Below are positions 42,601 through 52,563 of a stretch of 64,000 nt of DNA, in pieces. Both the position numbers and the translations under genes were made by a program. Under the pieces are notes generated by a model. That model searched no databases, had not been told where the DNA came from, and worked only from the letters and a program-made list of their open reading frames with translations. The first letter of the stretch is position 1, and each line of letters begins with the position of its first letter. This DNA comes from Telmatactis stephensoni (Eukaryota; Cnidaria; Anthozoa; Actiniaria; Isophelliidae): positions 117,501 through 181,500 of the forward strand of contig JALIZF010001777.1 of assembly GCA_029948255.1 (NCBI GenBank), given 5' to 3'.

Positions 42601-44844
42601 CTCGAAGGAGAAGTGGAAGGAGTTCTTCAACTCTTCGCAAGATTTATCAACGAAATCTGTATAAGCATTGAGGTCCTCTGCAGTCTTCAGGTTGCTAGCT
42701 AAGCAGTGTCTGGGCCTTTTTCTCTGACACTCTTTCTTGTGGATCATGGATTTTTCCAATAAATACATGTAGCTAGTCAAGGATATGTTTATGTTGTGGC
42801 TAAATCTTCTCCTTGGTTCAAATTTAAATTTTCCTCATTGGCTTTTTTTCTGTCATGGTCATGCATTATAAAAACAAGGGGGTAATAATTATTGAACCAA
42901 GAATAAAATTGGTTCACGACATCTACATAAAAGAATGTAGAATGTAGAAGGAACAAATTAGGTTAAATTAAGTCAAGACGAGATTAATATGCACAACAGA
43001 TTTATTATAGTTACTAAAGGCCTTCACAAAGCAAACATGGTAGCAATACGTAAATTATATAAGTTGATTAACGAAAGTAACAATGTTTTTAGAGATTACA
43101 AGTAAGTTTACTTCCCTTTCCAGTTTACCCTGGGCTCCAGGGGTTTATTATTCGCTTTCCTTATAGAGCTTAGAGAGAGTTGGCGAGCGCCGGAGGCGCG
43201 AGAAGCGAAAATAAACCCCTGGGCGCACAAGTTAACCGTTTGAAAGCGCCGAGCCAATCAAAGAACTACCTTCAAGAATTTGAAGGTAACTCTGTGATTG
43301 GCTAAAACACTGAGGAGCGATTTGATTGGATGATTCGTTCAACCGGTTCTATTTTGCCACATTGATATTAGTAAAATTGTATTACAAGCGTTACTAGTGT
43401 TGACGTTATGGCGAGTAAAAGACGCGTTTTAAAAATACTATATACATTTATGCCGGTTTGTTACTTTTTTCAAACTAATATTTCTTATTTGAGCTGAGTT
43501 TGACTTTTTCTCTCACTTAAGCCCTTACAAAATATACATTCTTCAATCTACTGTGTTTGCGTGACCTCACGGTGACCTAAAACCGGTTTGGCCATGTTTC
43601 CAAATAAGGCAAATCGTTAGTAAACAGCATGGAAGTGAGATTTGTAACTGCCGCGGCCAGGGGTTTCTCGTCGTGTGACTCTCCTATCAAGTAATAAACG
43701 TCGGAACGAGACGATAAACCCCTGGCACCCAGGGTATTTCCAGTTTCAACTCCTGATCAAATTTTATCGCCACCGACAACTTCTCAAACCATTTTACCAG
43801 AAAAACGTCAAGATACATCCCACTTGGACAGCTGTTAGTCAGCATAAAGATTCGAGTTCTCAGCTTCTTCACTGTAAGTAACTCGTTTTCGATAAGAAAA
43901 CGGTTTTTGACCAAATATTTTCTTGATTTCCTCGAGACATTTTCAAAATGGCCATCAAAAAATATTGTAAACCAAGCGTGCGGAGCTTAGTGGGATTGAT
44001 TCTTTTTTCGATTACACTTATGATGCTTTGCGCGCCTACTCAGATCACCTGGGTCGTTGTGAGATCATTCCAGGTAATCATGCATAGATCTTGCGCAATA
44101 TCATTTGCAAATGGAAATATAAAGGAAAATTATCATCTATCTTGATCTAGCTAATCTTACCCTGTGTCCAAGCTTTTCTTTCAGTTTAATGCTAATCTGT
44201 TGCGATCCTCCTAGGAATTTTCTTTCTTGCCCGGCATTTTCAGTACCTGCTATACGTAGAAGCCCATCAGCAGACCTCAGGTACCATAGATAGTAAAGAA
44301 GCGACATATCCCAAGGTTCTGCGGCCATTGCATCATGATATATTTGAACCATACGCTTTTTACAGTACGTTGTCCAGCAATTCTTATTGAAAAACTCCTC
44401 AACAGTCATGCGGTCCCATTCCAACGCATTGGGAGCATCCCAGGGGTGGTCAATTGGAAGGGTTTCACTCATCCTGTCAAGTGTGCGAATCAGGTTAAAA
44501 TAATCTAAAATTGCGATTGGATTCCACGATGAAGTCTCACTGCTATATTCCCTTCTCTTTCCATTGAGATATTCAGAGACTTTGCCTTCACAGTACACTT
44601 TGTAAGTCTGTACGCCAAGTTCTTTCGCAACGCGCAAAATATGATTTTGAGTTGGACCAACATAAGCTCCACCGAGGTCTGTGTATTTAAACCTTGGATC
44701 GATGAGCGTTTGCGTTCTTCCTCCAACACGATCGCGGGCTTCTAGAACTATTACATCTACACCTTTATCAAATAGGAGTTTTGCGGCGCAAAGGCCACTT
44801 ATCCCTCCCCCGACTACTACAACCTCTACACTCATGTCAGCCAT
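39610..44844 (-). CDS. MAO: Flavin-containing monoamine oxidase (MAO), 4 exons, 514 aa
   Basis: Oxidatively deaminates amines, making aldehyde, ammonia and hydrogen peroxide; animal MAOs sit on the outer mitochondrial membrane. Exons: 44844-44161, 41696-41356, 40644-40370, 39854-39610; phases agree and no exon is missing against the mammalian protein (520-527 aa). Seen: the FAD-binding VVVVGGGISGL near residue 8, EARDRVGGRTQT, GGAYVGPTQN, QERKFLGGSQQ, then SGGCYVSVVPCG, whose Cys matches the covalent 8-alpha-cysteinyl-FAD Cys of MAO A/B. The FAGTETASLWSGYM-type flavin motif follows across the intron 3 junction. A C-terminal hydrophobic anchor (PVFLFGMALVSGVVGGFL) with a short basic tail suits outer-membrane insertion. 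It cannot be called MAO A or B, since that split is vertebrate. Intron 1 holds a tandem repeat and a Mutator-like element. A hairpin element begins 22 bp upstream of the ATG. Confidence 0.95.
40150..40230. repeat. CCTT microsatellite in MAO intron 3
   Basis: About 75 bp of pure TTCC units inside a broader pyrimidine-rich tract (39885-40345). Confidence 0.85.
41005..41125. mobile_element. MITE family C, diverged copy (MAO intron)
   Basis: GGTCTGTATGGGAAAATATC and its inverse GATATTTTCCCATACAGAC frame about 70 bp; similar in layout to 26478 and 63203. Confidence 0.6.
41990..42250. repeat. Tandem repeat of ~110-bp unit in MAO intron 1
   Basis: Two full units and part of a third begin with TTGTTATTTGTNGTGGATAC and continue into GACNGAGAGG and CTCAAT. 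Units differ by about one base in six. Confidence 0.65.
43136..43736. mobile_element. 601-bp Mutator-like non-autonomous element (MAO intron 1)
   Basis: Ends TACCCTGGGCTCCAGGGGTT and the inverse AACCCCTGGCACCCAGGGTA, flanked by a perfect 9-bp direct repeat TTTCCAGTT at 43127-43135 and 43737-43745. No transposase. The 9-bp duplication points to a Mutator-type transposase. Confidence 0.8.
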
Positions 44845-44866
44845 ATATGATTAATACATGTACTGT

Positions 44867-45277
44867 CACAGGGAGCCCGGCTTTTAAGAGTCATAAATAA
44901 AAGAATAAATCAATTAGTATTTTGGGTTTCCTGTGTTGAGATTTGAAACGAGACGCTAATAATAGCGAGTTTCCGGTAATCGTAAATGCCAGTAACCTGA
45001 GAGGAGATTAAATTCAAATCTAACGCATCAGTGTAACGCACTCTCTTAGTAACAGTCATTGACTGTTACTAAGAGAGTGCGTTACACTGATGCGTTAGAT
45101 TTGAATTTCAAACTGCTCTCAAGTTACCCCATGTAATCTCCTCTCAGGTTACTGGCATTTACGATTACCGGAAACTCGCTATTATTAGCGTCTCGTTTCA
45201 AATCTCAACACAGGAAACCCAAAATACTAATTGATTTATTCTTTTATTTATGACTCTTAAAAGCCGGGCTCCCTGTG
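44867..45277. mobile_element. 411-bp hairpin element between MAO and SNW1
   Basis: Almost fully palindromic: the left end CACAGGGAGCCCGGCTTTTA and the right end are exact inverses, as is the centre (CGCACTCTCTTAGTAACAGT). The right arm has about 25 extra bases near 45107-45140. A direct repeat GTACTGT (44860-44866 and 45278-45284) looks like a 7-bp target duplication, and the CAGGG end recalls hAT. It starts 22 bp upstream of the MAO ATG. Confidence 0.8.
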
Positions 45278-45458
45278 GTACTGTGTAAAATATGTGGAAA
45301 CAACAGTGTGAAGATTGAACTTGATTGGTCGAACAAAGCCACGTGCTTAGATGTGTGACGTCACGACGAAGCTCATGTTAGTTCGCCATGTTGAAGAAAC
45401 AAGAAACGTGAAAGGTGGATCTGAAAGGAATTTACACGTTTCGTTCTCTTAGAAAATT
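45278..45458 (+). promoter_or_regulatory. SNW1 promoter region with CRE-type and E-box motifs
   Basis: Between the hairpin element and the SNW1 ATG lie a perfect CRE palindrome TGACGTCA (45357-45364), a CACGTG E-box (near 45341) and a GCCATGTTG YY1-like site (near 45385). MAO starts on the other side of the hairpin, so the 614-bp gap probably serves both genes. Motifs are seen; function is inferred. Confidence 0.5.
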
Positions 45459-47061
45459 ATGGCATCGCTCGCTAGTTTACTTCCCAATCCCGTCAACGTT
45501 GCCTATAAAGACAACGACGAAGATGAAGAGCTTGAAAGCGCCTACAAAAATCTAAATGTGGGTAGAGAACCGCCACCATATGGTAGACGCCATGGTTGGA
45601 TCCCAAGGAAACTTGAAGATTTTGGGGATGGAGGAGCCTTCCCAGAAATACATGTCGCTCAGTATCCTTTGGATATGGGTCGTAGTAAGAAAGTGAAATC
45701 ATCTAATGCTTTACCCGTTCAGTTAGACGCAAAAGGACGAGTCAAGTACGACGCTATTTTGAAACAAGGACAGAAAAAAGATAAAGTGGTTCACTCGAAG
45801 TTCACTGATTTGGTACCAGCACACCTTAAGGATGACAGCAGATGATGAATTTATGAGACCAGACGAAGAAGAAGTCAAAAGTGTCACCGAAAAAACAAGA
45901 GATGCTCTAGAAAAAGTTGTAAATACTAAAATAGCTGCTGCTCAGCCTACCCAGGCAGCTGAAAAGCCACAGGCAGCCCAGTACATAAGGTACACACCAG
46001 CCCAACAAGGAGCTTCCTATAATTCTGGTGCTAAACAACGTGTTATTAGAATGGTTGAAATGCAGAAAGATCCAATGGAGCCACCACGATTTAAAACCAA
46101 CAAGAAGATCCCTCGAGGACCACCATCCCCACCAGCACCAGTAATGCACTCTCCAAGCCGTAAGGTTACTGTCAAAGAACAGCAGGACTGGAAGGTACCA
46201 CCTTGTATCTCAAACTGGAAGAATGCTAAAGGTTATACCATTCCTCTTGACAAGCGCTTAGCTGCAGATGGTCGTGGCCTTCAAGATCCTCATATTAATG
46301 ACAAGTTTGCCAAATTGGCTGAGGCATTGTATATTGCAGACAGAAAGGCAAGAGAGGGTGTAGAGTTGAGAGCACAGCTTGAAAAGAAGTTAGCTCAGAA
46401 AGAGAAAGAAAAACAGGAGAAGAAGTTGAGAGAATTAGCCATGAAAACCAGGGAAGAAAGGGCAGGAATCAAGGCCACTTCTGATAGATCTGAAGAAGAG
46501 CGTGAAAGGGAACAGTTACGCCATGAAAGACACAAGGACAGAGAAAGAGACAGGAGAATTTCCAAAGCTGCTCCAGACAAGAGGTCCAAACTACAACGAG
46601 ACAAAGATCGTGATATCAGTGAACAAATTGCATTGGGAGTTGCTCGCGGTGGTACAGCTTCAGATGAGAGTATGTTTGACCAGAGACTCTTTAACCAAGA
46701 TAAGGGCATGGATTCTGGGTTTGGTGAAGATGATGCCTACAATGTGTACGACAAAGCTTGGCGAAAGGGTGCTAGCACAGCATCATCTATTTATCGACCA
46801 TCCAAAAATATTGCTGACAAGGATGTGTATGGGGATGACATTGAAAGGCTTGTAAGAACTGACAGGTTTCATGCAGACAAAGAGTTTGCAGGAACAGATC
46901 ACAGCCAAAGACGTGATGGTCCTGTTCAGTTTGAAAAGGAAGAAGAAGAATTGGATCCCTTTGGTCTTGATAAGTTTCTTACTGAAGCTAAGAAAGGAAA
47001 AAGAACATTGGATGAGCCTAGATCTAGAGACCATGAAAGTCGTAGTAAAAGGAAGCGCTAG
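45459..47061 (+). CDS. SNW1: SNW domain-containing protein 1 (SKIP), intronless here, one apparent +1 frameshift
   Basis: Family knowledge: SNW1/SKIP (yeast Prp45) is a spliceosome component and transcription coregulator in the nucleus. Seen: REPPPYG, EDFGDGGAFPEIHVAQYP, RYTPAQQG, NSGAKQRVIRMVEMQKDP, the SNW core PPCISNWKNAKGYTIP, LDKRLAADGRGLQ, a charged helical stretch, APDKRSKLQR, the RLFNQDKGMDSGF and YNVYDKAW blocks, DPFGLDKFL and a basic C-terminus. Discounting one extra base the product is about 533 aa, against 536 in human. Frame 1 (45459-45845) ends in a stop; the protein continues in the next frame from about 45831 (MTADDEFMRPDEE). One surplus G near 45830-45831 explains it. No intron interrupts the gene, unlike vertebrate SNW1. 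It may be a functional gene with a sequencing error or a retrogene; promoter motifs upstream and otherwise intact coding favour function. Confidence 0.9.
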
Positions 47062-47368
47062 ACTTTTCATACTAAATCATTTTCATATTTTTAAAATATT
47101 GATGTAATATAAACTAAGTGTACATCATTTTTCAAGTAAGAAAGGGAACAATAAGAGGTGGATTTAGGGGATGTGCACCCCTTCCTGATATGACTTTGGG
47201 TCCTTGGATAGTTTCTGATTTCTATAGAAAATCCCTTTAGAAAAATCATCCTGGATCCACCCCTGTCAATGTGTTAATTTTTTTTCATACAAAAGACAGT
47301 ACATAAGCTGTTTTGACTAGACTTCTAGATAGTGACTGAAAATGTTTGTTTTTTCTAGTAAATATAAA

Positions 47369-47671
47369 CCCTGTCACAGTGCTACGCTTCGAACCGTTAC
47401 CACTATCACAAAGTTTTTGATTACTTTTTGACATCTTTTTGACAACTTTGAATACCCCTAACCAATTAGATATTGGCACTTCACTTTGATGTCTCGATAG
47501 GTGGAGTTTGTAATAATGTATGACTGTGCAAACTCTGCCTATCGAGACATCAAAGTAAAGCCCTGATATCTAATTGGTTAGGGGTATTCAAAGTTGTCAA
47601 AAAGATGTCAAAAAGAAATTAAAGACTTTGTAGTAGTGGCAACAGTTTGAAGCATAGCACTGTAATCAGGG
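47369..47671. mobile_element. 303-bp foldback element downstream of SNW1
   Basis: Arms of about 130 bp: CCCTGTCACAGTGCTACGCT at the left and an inverse with a few mismatches at the right, including ACCCCTAACCAATTAGATAT and GATGTCTCGATAGG. Confidence 0.75.
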
Positions 47672-48813
47672 AAGGCTATAAAGTTTTCTGTTTATTTGCT
47701 AAAAACAATGACATCCAGACAACATGGTAAAACATTGATGTTGCTTGTGAATGGAGTCTGGATGCGTCAGTGAATTCTATAACAGTTCATTCACAGTAAG
47801 GAAAACTAGAATACATGTAAATAAATTCTCTTTGAAAGAGGTGTTGTTTACTTGCAGAGCAATGACTATATCTTTGTTTATATATGGTAGATAAATTCAT
47901 TCTAATACTGTGTAATTTGTACTCAGTTAAGTTTGATCCAGTCATTGTAATAAAAGTCGGAGGGGACTTTGCATTTCTTGTGAATTCTGCAGTGGCCTTT
48001 AGATCATGCAAAATAGACTAATAGAGTAACTAGACATCAAAGAAGACGAGACAATGTAACCAGAGTTTATACCTGTTGTATGCATTAAGAAATATTTCTC
48101 TAATGTTTTTAGATGGTGTTGGGTGCACTTAGTTTGTTAAATTGCAATGACAGTGCAGGGTGAATGCTGGTTTTATGCTAAGTATACCAGGAGTCTTGAG
48201 ATGCAGTCATGCACCAACTAGCGAGAGTAATTGAAGTAATCTTGCTGGTATTTACCCACTATATTGAAGTCACGCGTTCATCTTCTTGACAATATGTTTT
48301 ATGTAGCCCACAGATATTTGAATATATTTGCATAACGGCCCTCCTTCCAGTTTTTGGTTTGCAAGCAAGTAATCCCTGGAGAATGTAGAGACAAAAGACA
48401 TGGCTGCCATGCCAGTGGTCTTGACAAAAGAAAATCATCATAAAAACCAACGGCTTCCATGTCTTGTTCAACTCACTCTCCTGGAATGGTTGCAAACCAA
48501 GAATAAGTGCCAGCTCTAGAATAAGCATCCTCTCCACAGGAAAAAATGTCAATTCCCAGCTTGGATAAAACATGGGGTTTCACAGGATCTAACTGAGGGA
48601 AGTCCTGGGAATGTGTTCTATTTTTCCAATTTTGAGTCACATTACAGATTTCACAAGTGAAATACAGATTTCCATTCATTCCCTCTGGTATAGATCTTTA
48701 TACACCAACATATCCCAAACTAGGAAATGGGTTTACTTGATAGTATTGATTTGCAAATGCTTATCTATTGGAATATATATTAAAAATAAATAAATAAATG
48801 AAAACATTGCTTA

Positions 48814-49056
48814 AGGCCCGGTAATATGAGCAACAAAATAGTTCAACTTGTCACGCAACATTGTTGTGTTGCAAGTTGCAGAGCAATGTTGCTCGTATTA
48901 CCACCCCGCGCGCAACAAATTTTCTTTTTTGCACGAAGTAGAAGCACTGTTTACTTTTTGCGGGGTGGTAATACGAGCAACATTTGCTCTGCAACTTGCA
49001 ACACAACAATGTTGTGCGACAAGTTGAACTATTTTGTTGCTCGTATTACCGGGCCT
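48814..49056. mobile_element. Harbinger-like MITE, 243 bp, TTA target duplication
   Basis: Ends AGGCCCGGTAATA and the inverse, with arms about 90 bp long. TTA lies at 48811-48813 and 49057-49059. Three-base TWA duplication and G-rich ends fit PIF/Harbinger. Confidence 0.75.
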
Positions 49057-49280
49057 TTAATTGCTTCAGTTGATTGTACTATAGTGCATGGCGAGAGTCA
49101 AAAAATCAGTAGTGTGCATATATCTTGGGCTTCCTGTGCATGCTACGTAGTTTGGACATGATTGGGTTACCTTTGGTGATATGCATTTCAATGCTCTGTT
49201 ACTCCTGATGATAACACGTAATACGTGAAGAAGACCACCAAGTAACTGCTGAATATTGCTAAAGAAATCCCTAAGGCATA

Positions 49281-51130
49281 ATGGCAACGGTAGGTTAAGA
49301 TTTACCAAAATATTTAGTATGAAAATCGATATCAAAAGTAAGCTTGTATGAATACAACAACTCTGAAAATGGTTCTGTAAGTCGTCTAAAGGTTTGCTTG
49401 TATCAGTTGATAACTCTTGTAACTTTAGCAAATAATAATCCATATAGTGCCGCAACTTGGTTCCTCGATTTTATAACGTATACGTGTATTGATCCCATGT
49501 TGCTGGCTGGCTGTACAAACAGACTGGTTATTAACTCGTGGATTGCAAATCCAGTCGAGTTATTGTTCGGTTTCAATTTCACCGTTTTATTTGCATAACA
49601 TTTTTTTTACACAACATATACATAGAAAAATATACAACAATACACACAAAGAGAATTTAGTCCAATCATTAAGGGATCAATCAAGAATAAGAATTTCATT
49701 CCAATCAATTTCACTTTTAGAAAATTATCCTTACTGAAACATGAATAATCTACAAAAATTTGGAGTAAGACTTCTCAGTTTGAGATTGAACCATACAAAA
49801 AAAAAGAAAAAAAAAGAAAAAAAGCCAGGTAGATGATCAGAGAACTGGACAGTTGCAAAATAGACTTCTTTCCCAAAAATGACAAGCTGGTGTGAAATAG
49901 TCTACCACACTGTTTATCGAAGTAACAATATTTGTCGAAGTAACAATATTTGTAATATGATCATCCGGGTGGATGTAGTCCTGTGTAGGACTGTTTGGTG
50001 TGACTGACGTTTCGACAACCTGTCTACCACACTGTACAATGGCCAAGTCAGTAACGTGATGTCTATGATAACATTCAAAATTCCTGCCATAAACCATGCC
50101 ATGACTGTGAGGTGCCGTTATCACAGTCATGTGAAATCTACTCTGGTATTTTAGGGAGTGGTACATTGGTGTAAATATGATCAATATGATATAAATGATG
50201 TAAAATTATTGCCTGCACAGAGCCTAGCTGATGTTCAGATGGCCAGCAGCTGTCCCATGTTACACTTTGCTCCCATTCTCCTGATGGGTGTAATAATAAG
50301 CAACTGCTGAATGTCTAAATGTCAGGCTAGTGTAGTTGATCCTCAAGGGGATTTGGGAAAGGTCCATACGTCTAAAGATTTAAAATCAATTTTTTTTCTT
50401 TTAGAAACATGAATTCAGTGTTGAAATGACTTGTGGTGGATGCTCTGGAGCAGTGGAAAGAGTTTTAGGGAAAGTGCCAGGTATTTAAATAAACATAGAG
50501 TTGAGTTGGTTAGGATTAACCATATTGAAAACAATGAATATGTACTTATTTGTACATATTAATTATTTCCATAATAAAAACACAACATTCGAAGGGTTCC
50601 CTGTGAAAACGACCTAAGTGACTGTTTGATGGATGTCCAGACATCGATTTTTTAGCATACGAAAGTTAATTGACATCATTTTATACCATTGAAAAAAATC
50701 ATCAAAAAAGTCACTTAATAGGCCATTTTCACAGACAACCCTTCATTTGCAGTGTGCCTCAATGTGATTCAAACCCATGTATTATTTCAATTAAGTAAGC
50801 TATTGGATTGGCATGACTTTTCTGACATCCTTCTGGTATCATTTCCAAAATCAATACCAGATTGAGATTATGCATGTTTTGTTTTTGTGGTAAATATAGC
50901 TTGATTGAGCCATGCTAATTTTGATGCCTTTTAGGGTTGAAAATGAAAATTCCCGTATGGTCATTCATTCATTCATTCATTCATTCATTCATTCATTCAT
51001 TCATTCATTCATTCATTCATTCATATATTTATATTTATTATTTATTTATTTATTCATTTTATTCATTCATTCATTCATTCATTCATTCCTTCCTTTATTT
51101 ATTCATTCATTCATTCATTCATTCATTCAT

Positions 51131-51201
<71 letters not shown>

Positions 51202-51501
51202 TTTGTTATTTAGAGACTTGCATTTAGATAATGACAAATAAGCCAAATAAGGATAGTGATCAACTCAGCATAATTACTGAAACAAAGGGAAGGCAGAAAA
51301 CAGTTTCAATTTGTAAACTTGGCAATATATCCTCTCAGTGATATTTACAGAAGATTTTGATGTATGCTTTCAGAGGTATCTAATGTGGAAATTGATATGG
51401 AGAAGCAGCGTGTTTATGTGACTTCTGACCTGCCATCTGACAAACTATTGGAAATAATCAAGAAGACAGGAAAAACAACCAGCTACATCGGCACCGCCTA
51501 A
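49281..51501 (+). CDS. ATOX1: Copper chaperone ATOX1, 3 exons, 70 aa
   Basis: Small cytosolic metallochaperone that binds Cu(I) and hands it to the P-type copper ATPases of the secretory pathway. Exons: 49281-49289 (only nine coding bases, Met-Ala-Thr), 50405-50480, 51374-51501; phases 0 and 1 agree. Seen: KHEFSVEMTCGGCSGAVERV with the MTCGGC copper-binding loop, EVSNVEIDMEKQRVYVTS, and IKKTGKTTSYIGTA, whose Lys-Thr-Gly-Lys matches the conserved ATOX1 lysine. Length fits the family (human 68 aa). Intron 2 carries TTCA and TTTA microsatellites. The tiny first exon is inferred from a good GTAGGT donor and exact phase, so the first three residues are the least certain part. Confidence 0.92.
50022..50146. 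mobile_element. MITE family A, degenerate copy (ATOX1 intron 1)
   Basis: Shares GTCTATGATAACATTCAAAA and CAGTCATGTGAAATCTACTC with the family A core and ends. Confidence 0.5.
50955..51207. repeat. TTCA and TTTA microsatellites in ATOX1 intron 2
   Basis: Long runs of TTCA then TTTA with a few breaks, inside the intron between 50481 and 51373. Open frames with Ile-His-Ser repeats are artefacts. Confidence 0.95.
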
Positions 51502-51650
51502 AGTAAAACCTTCAATTCCTGCCACAAGACCACAAGAATAATACATATATAATCAAAGCTGATAGGATAACATAAATCATATGTGTAGTTTTAATATTTA
51601 AAATTAATTTAGTATGAATTGAATTTGGCTAGGTTTTGTGCTTTTTCTTT

Positions 51651-51656
51651 AATAAA
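51651..51656 (+). terminator. Polyadenylation signal AATAAA of ATOX1
   Basis: Canonical AATAAA about 150 bases after the ATOX1 stop codon. Confidence 0.6.
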
Positions 51657-51949
51657 ATGAGGGTTAGTGGGTGAAAGTCTTAATTTATTTTTTTCAATGA
51701 ATGCAAAGTTCTGGCCCTCTAGAATATATGAATGGCTCCAGAAAATAGGCATACCTACAAATTAATTGAGGGGATTTGTAAGACCCACTACACCCCTGGA
51801 ACTTCCAATTTTCTTCTATACAAACTCTCTGATTTTGTTCTTTCTGACACTCCCTCTCCTCCAAGACTTCCAATTCCTTGAATGGAAGGAGTATGGATAT
51901 TTTCTTGGACTACAAATTACTCACCTCTCCTTGAAGGTCAATAATAGCT

Positions 51950-52195
51950 GTTCTAGAAATACTCCAGTTTCGAGTTCTGTGTTATGCTCATGCAGTGTTA
52001 GCCTCGATTAGATGTGAGATATTCAAAGAAATCAAGCAAACCCCAGAGGAATTCTATAGCATTTGCTTTGTTCATTTGTGTATATTCCATTTATTCCCAA
52101 CTAGGGTTAGTCAATGACACAAAAGAATATATTATGCGGAGTTGAGGCTAACACTGAGCAAAATGAACTCGAAACTGGAGTATTCAGGTGTTCGA
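51950..52195. mobile_element. Foldback element, ~246 bp
   Basis: AATACTCCAGTTTCGAGTTC and AGTGTTAGCCTC at the left, with the inverses at 52145-52185. Confidence 0.65.
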
Positions 52196-52352
52196 GACTA
52201 CCCAGCTGGATACTGAGTGGTTATTTGTTTCTCATTCCATTGGTTGCATAAGATAAGATTGCTAGCTAGAGCACGAAATGAATAAATTCTGGTATATCAG
52301 GACCCAATTTCCTTTTCAAAATAGACATTGATTTTAATTTGTGATGGTATCA

Positions 52353-52563
52353 CCACAGGTAACCCAAGCTCAAGGCTTTTTTTAAGAGAATGTATGGGGA
52401 TTTAGAATTAAGTTGGAAAATTTGCTGAAACTGCATACAAGGGTCAAAAATCAACAGGATGGCATAACAGGTAAGTCTTGGAATCTTTATTTGAATATTT
52501 CCAATTTAACTCTAAATCACCATACATTCTCTTACAAAAGCGTTGAGCTTGGGTTACCTATGG
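52353..52563. mobile_element. Foldback element, ~211 bp
   Basis: CCACAGGTAACCCAAGCTCA at the left and TTGAGCTTGGGTTACCTATGG-type inverse at the right; TGGTATC flanks both sides and may be a target duplication. Confidence 0.65.

Larger units (their letters stand above)
47062..49280. other. Intergenic region SNW1 to ATOX1
   Basis: No gene seen. Contains three inverted-repeat elements (47154-47265, 47369-47671, 48814-49056) and otherwise AT-rich sequence. No canonical AATAAA follows the SNW1 stop closely. Confidence 0.55.

Noticed and set aside
45820..45840. Programmed ribosomal frameshift in SNW1
   Set aside because: No slippery heptamer was seen, and the same kind of single-base insertion occurs in unrelated BLTP1 exons; error or mutation is simpler.
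50912..51241. Ile-His-Ser-Phe repeat protein
   Set aside because: Translation of the TTCA/TTTA microsatellite in ATOX1 intron 2.
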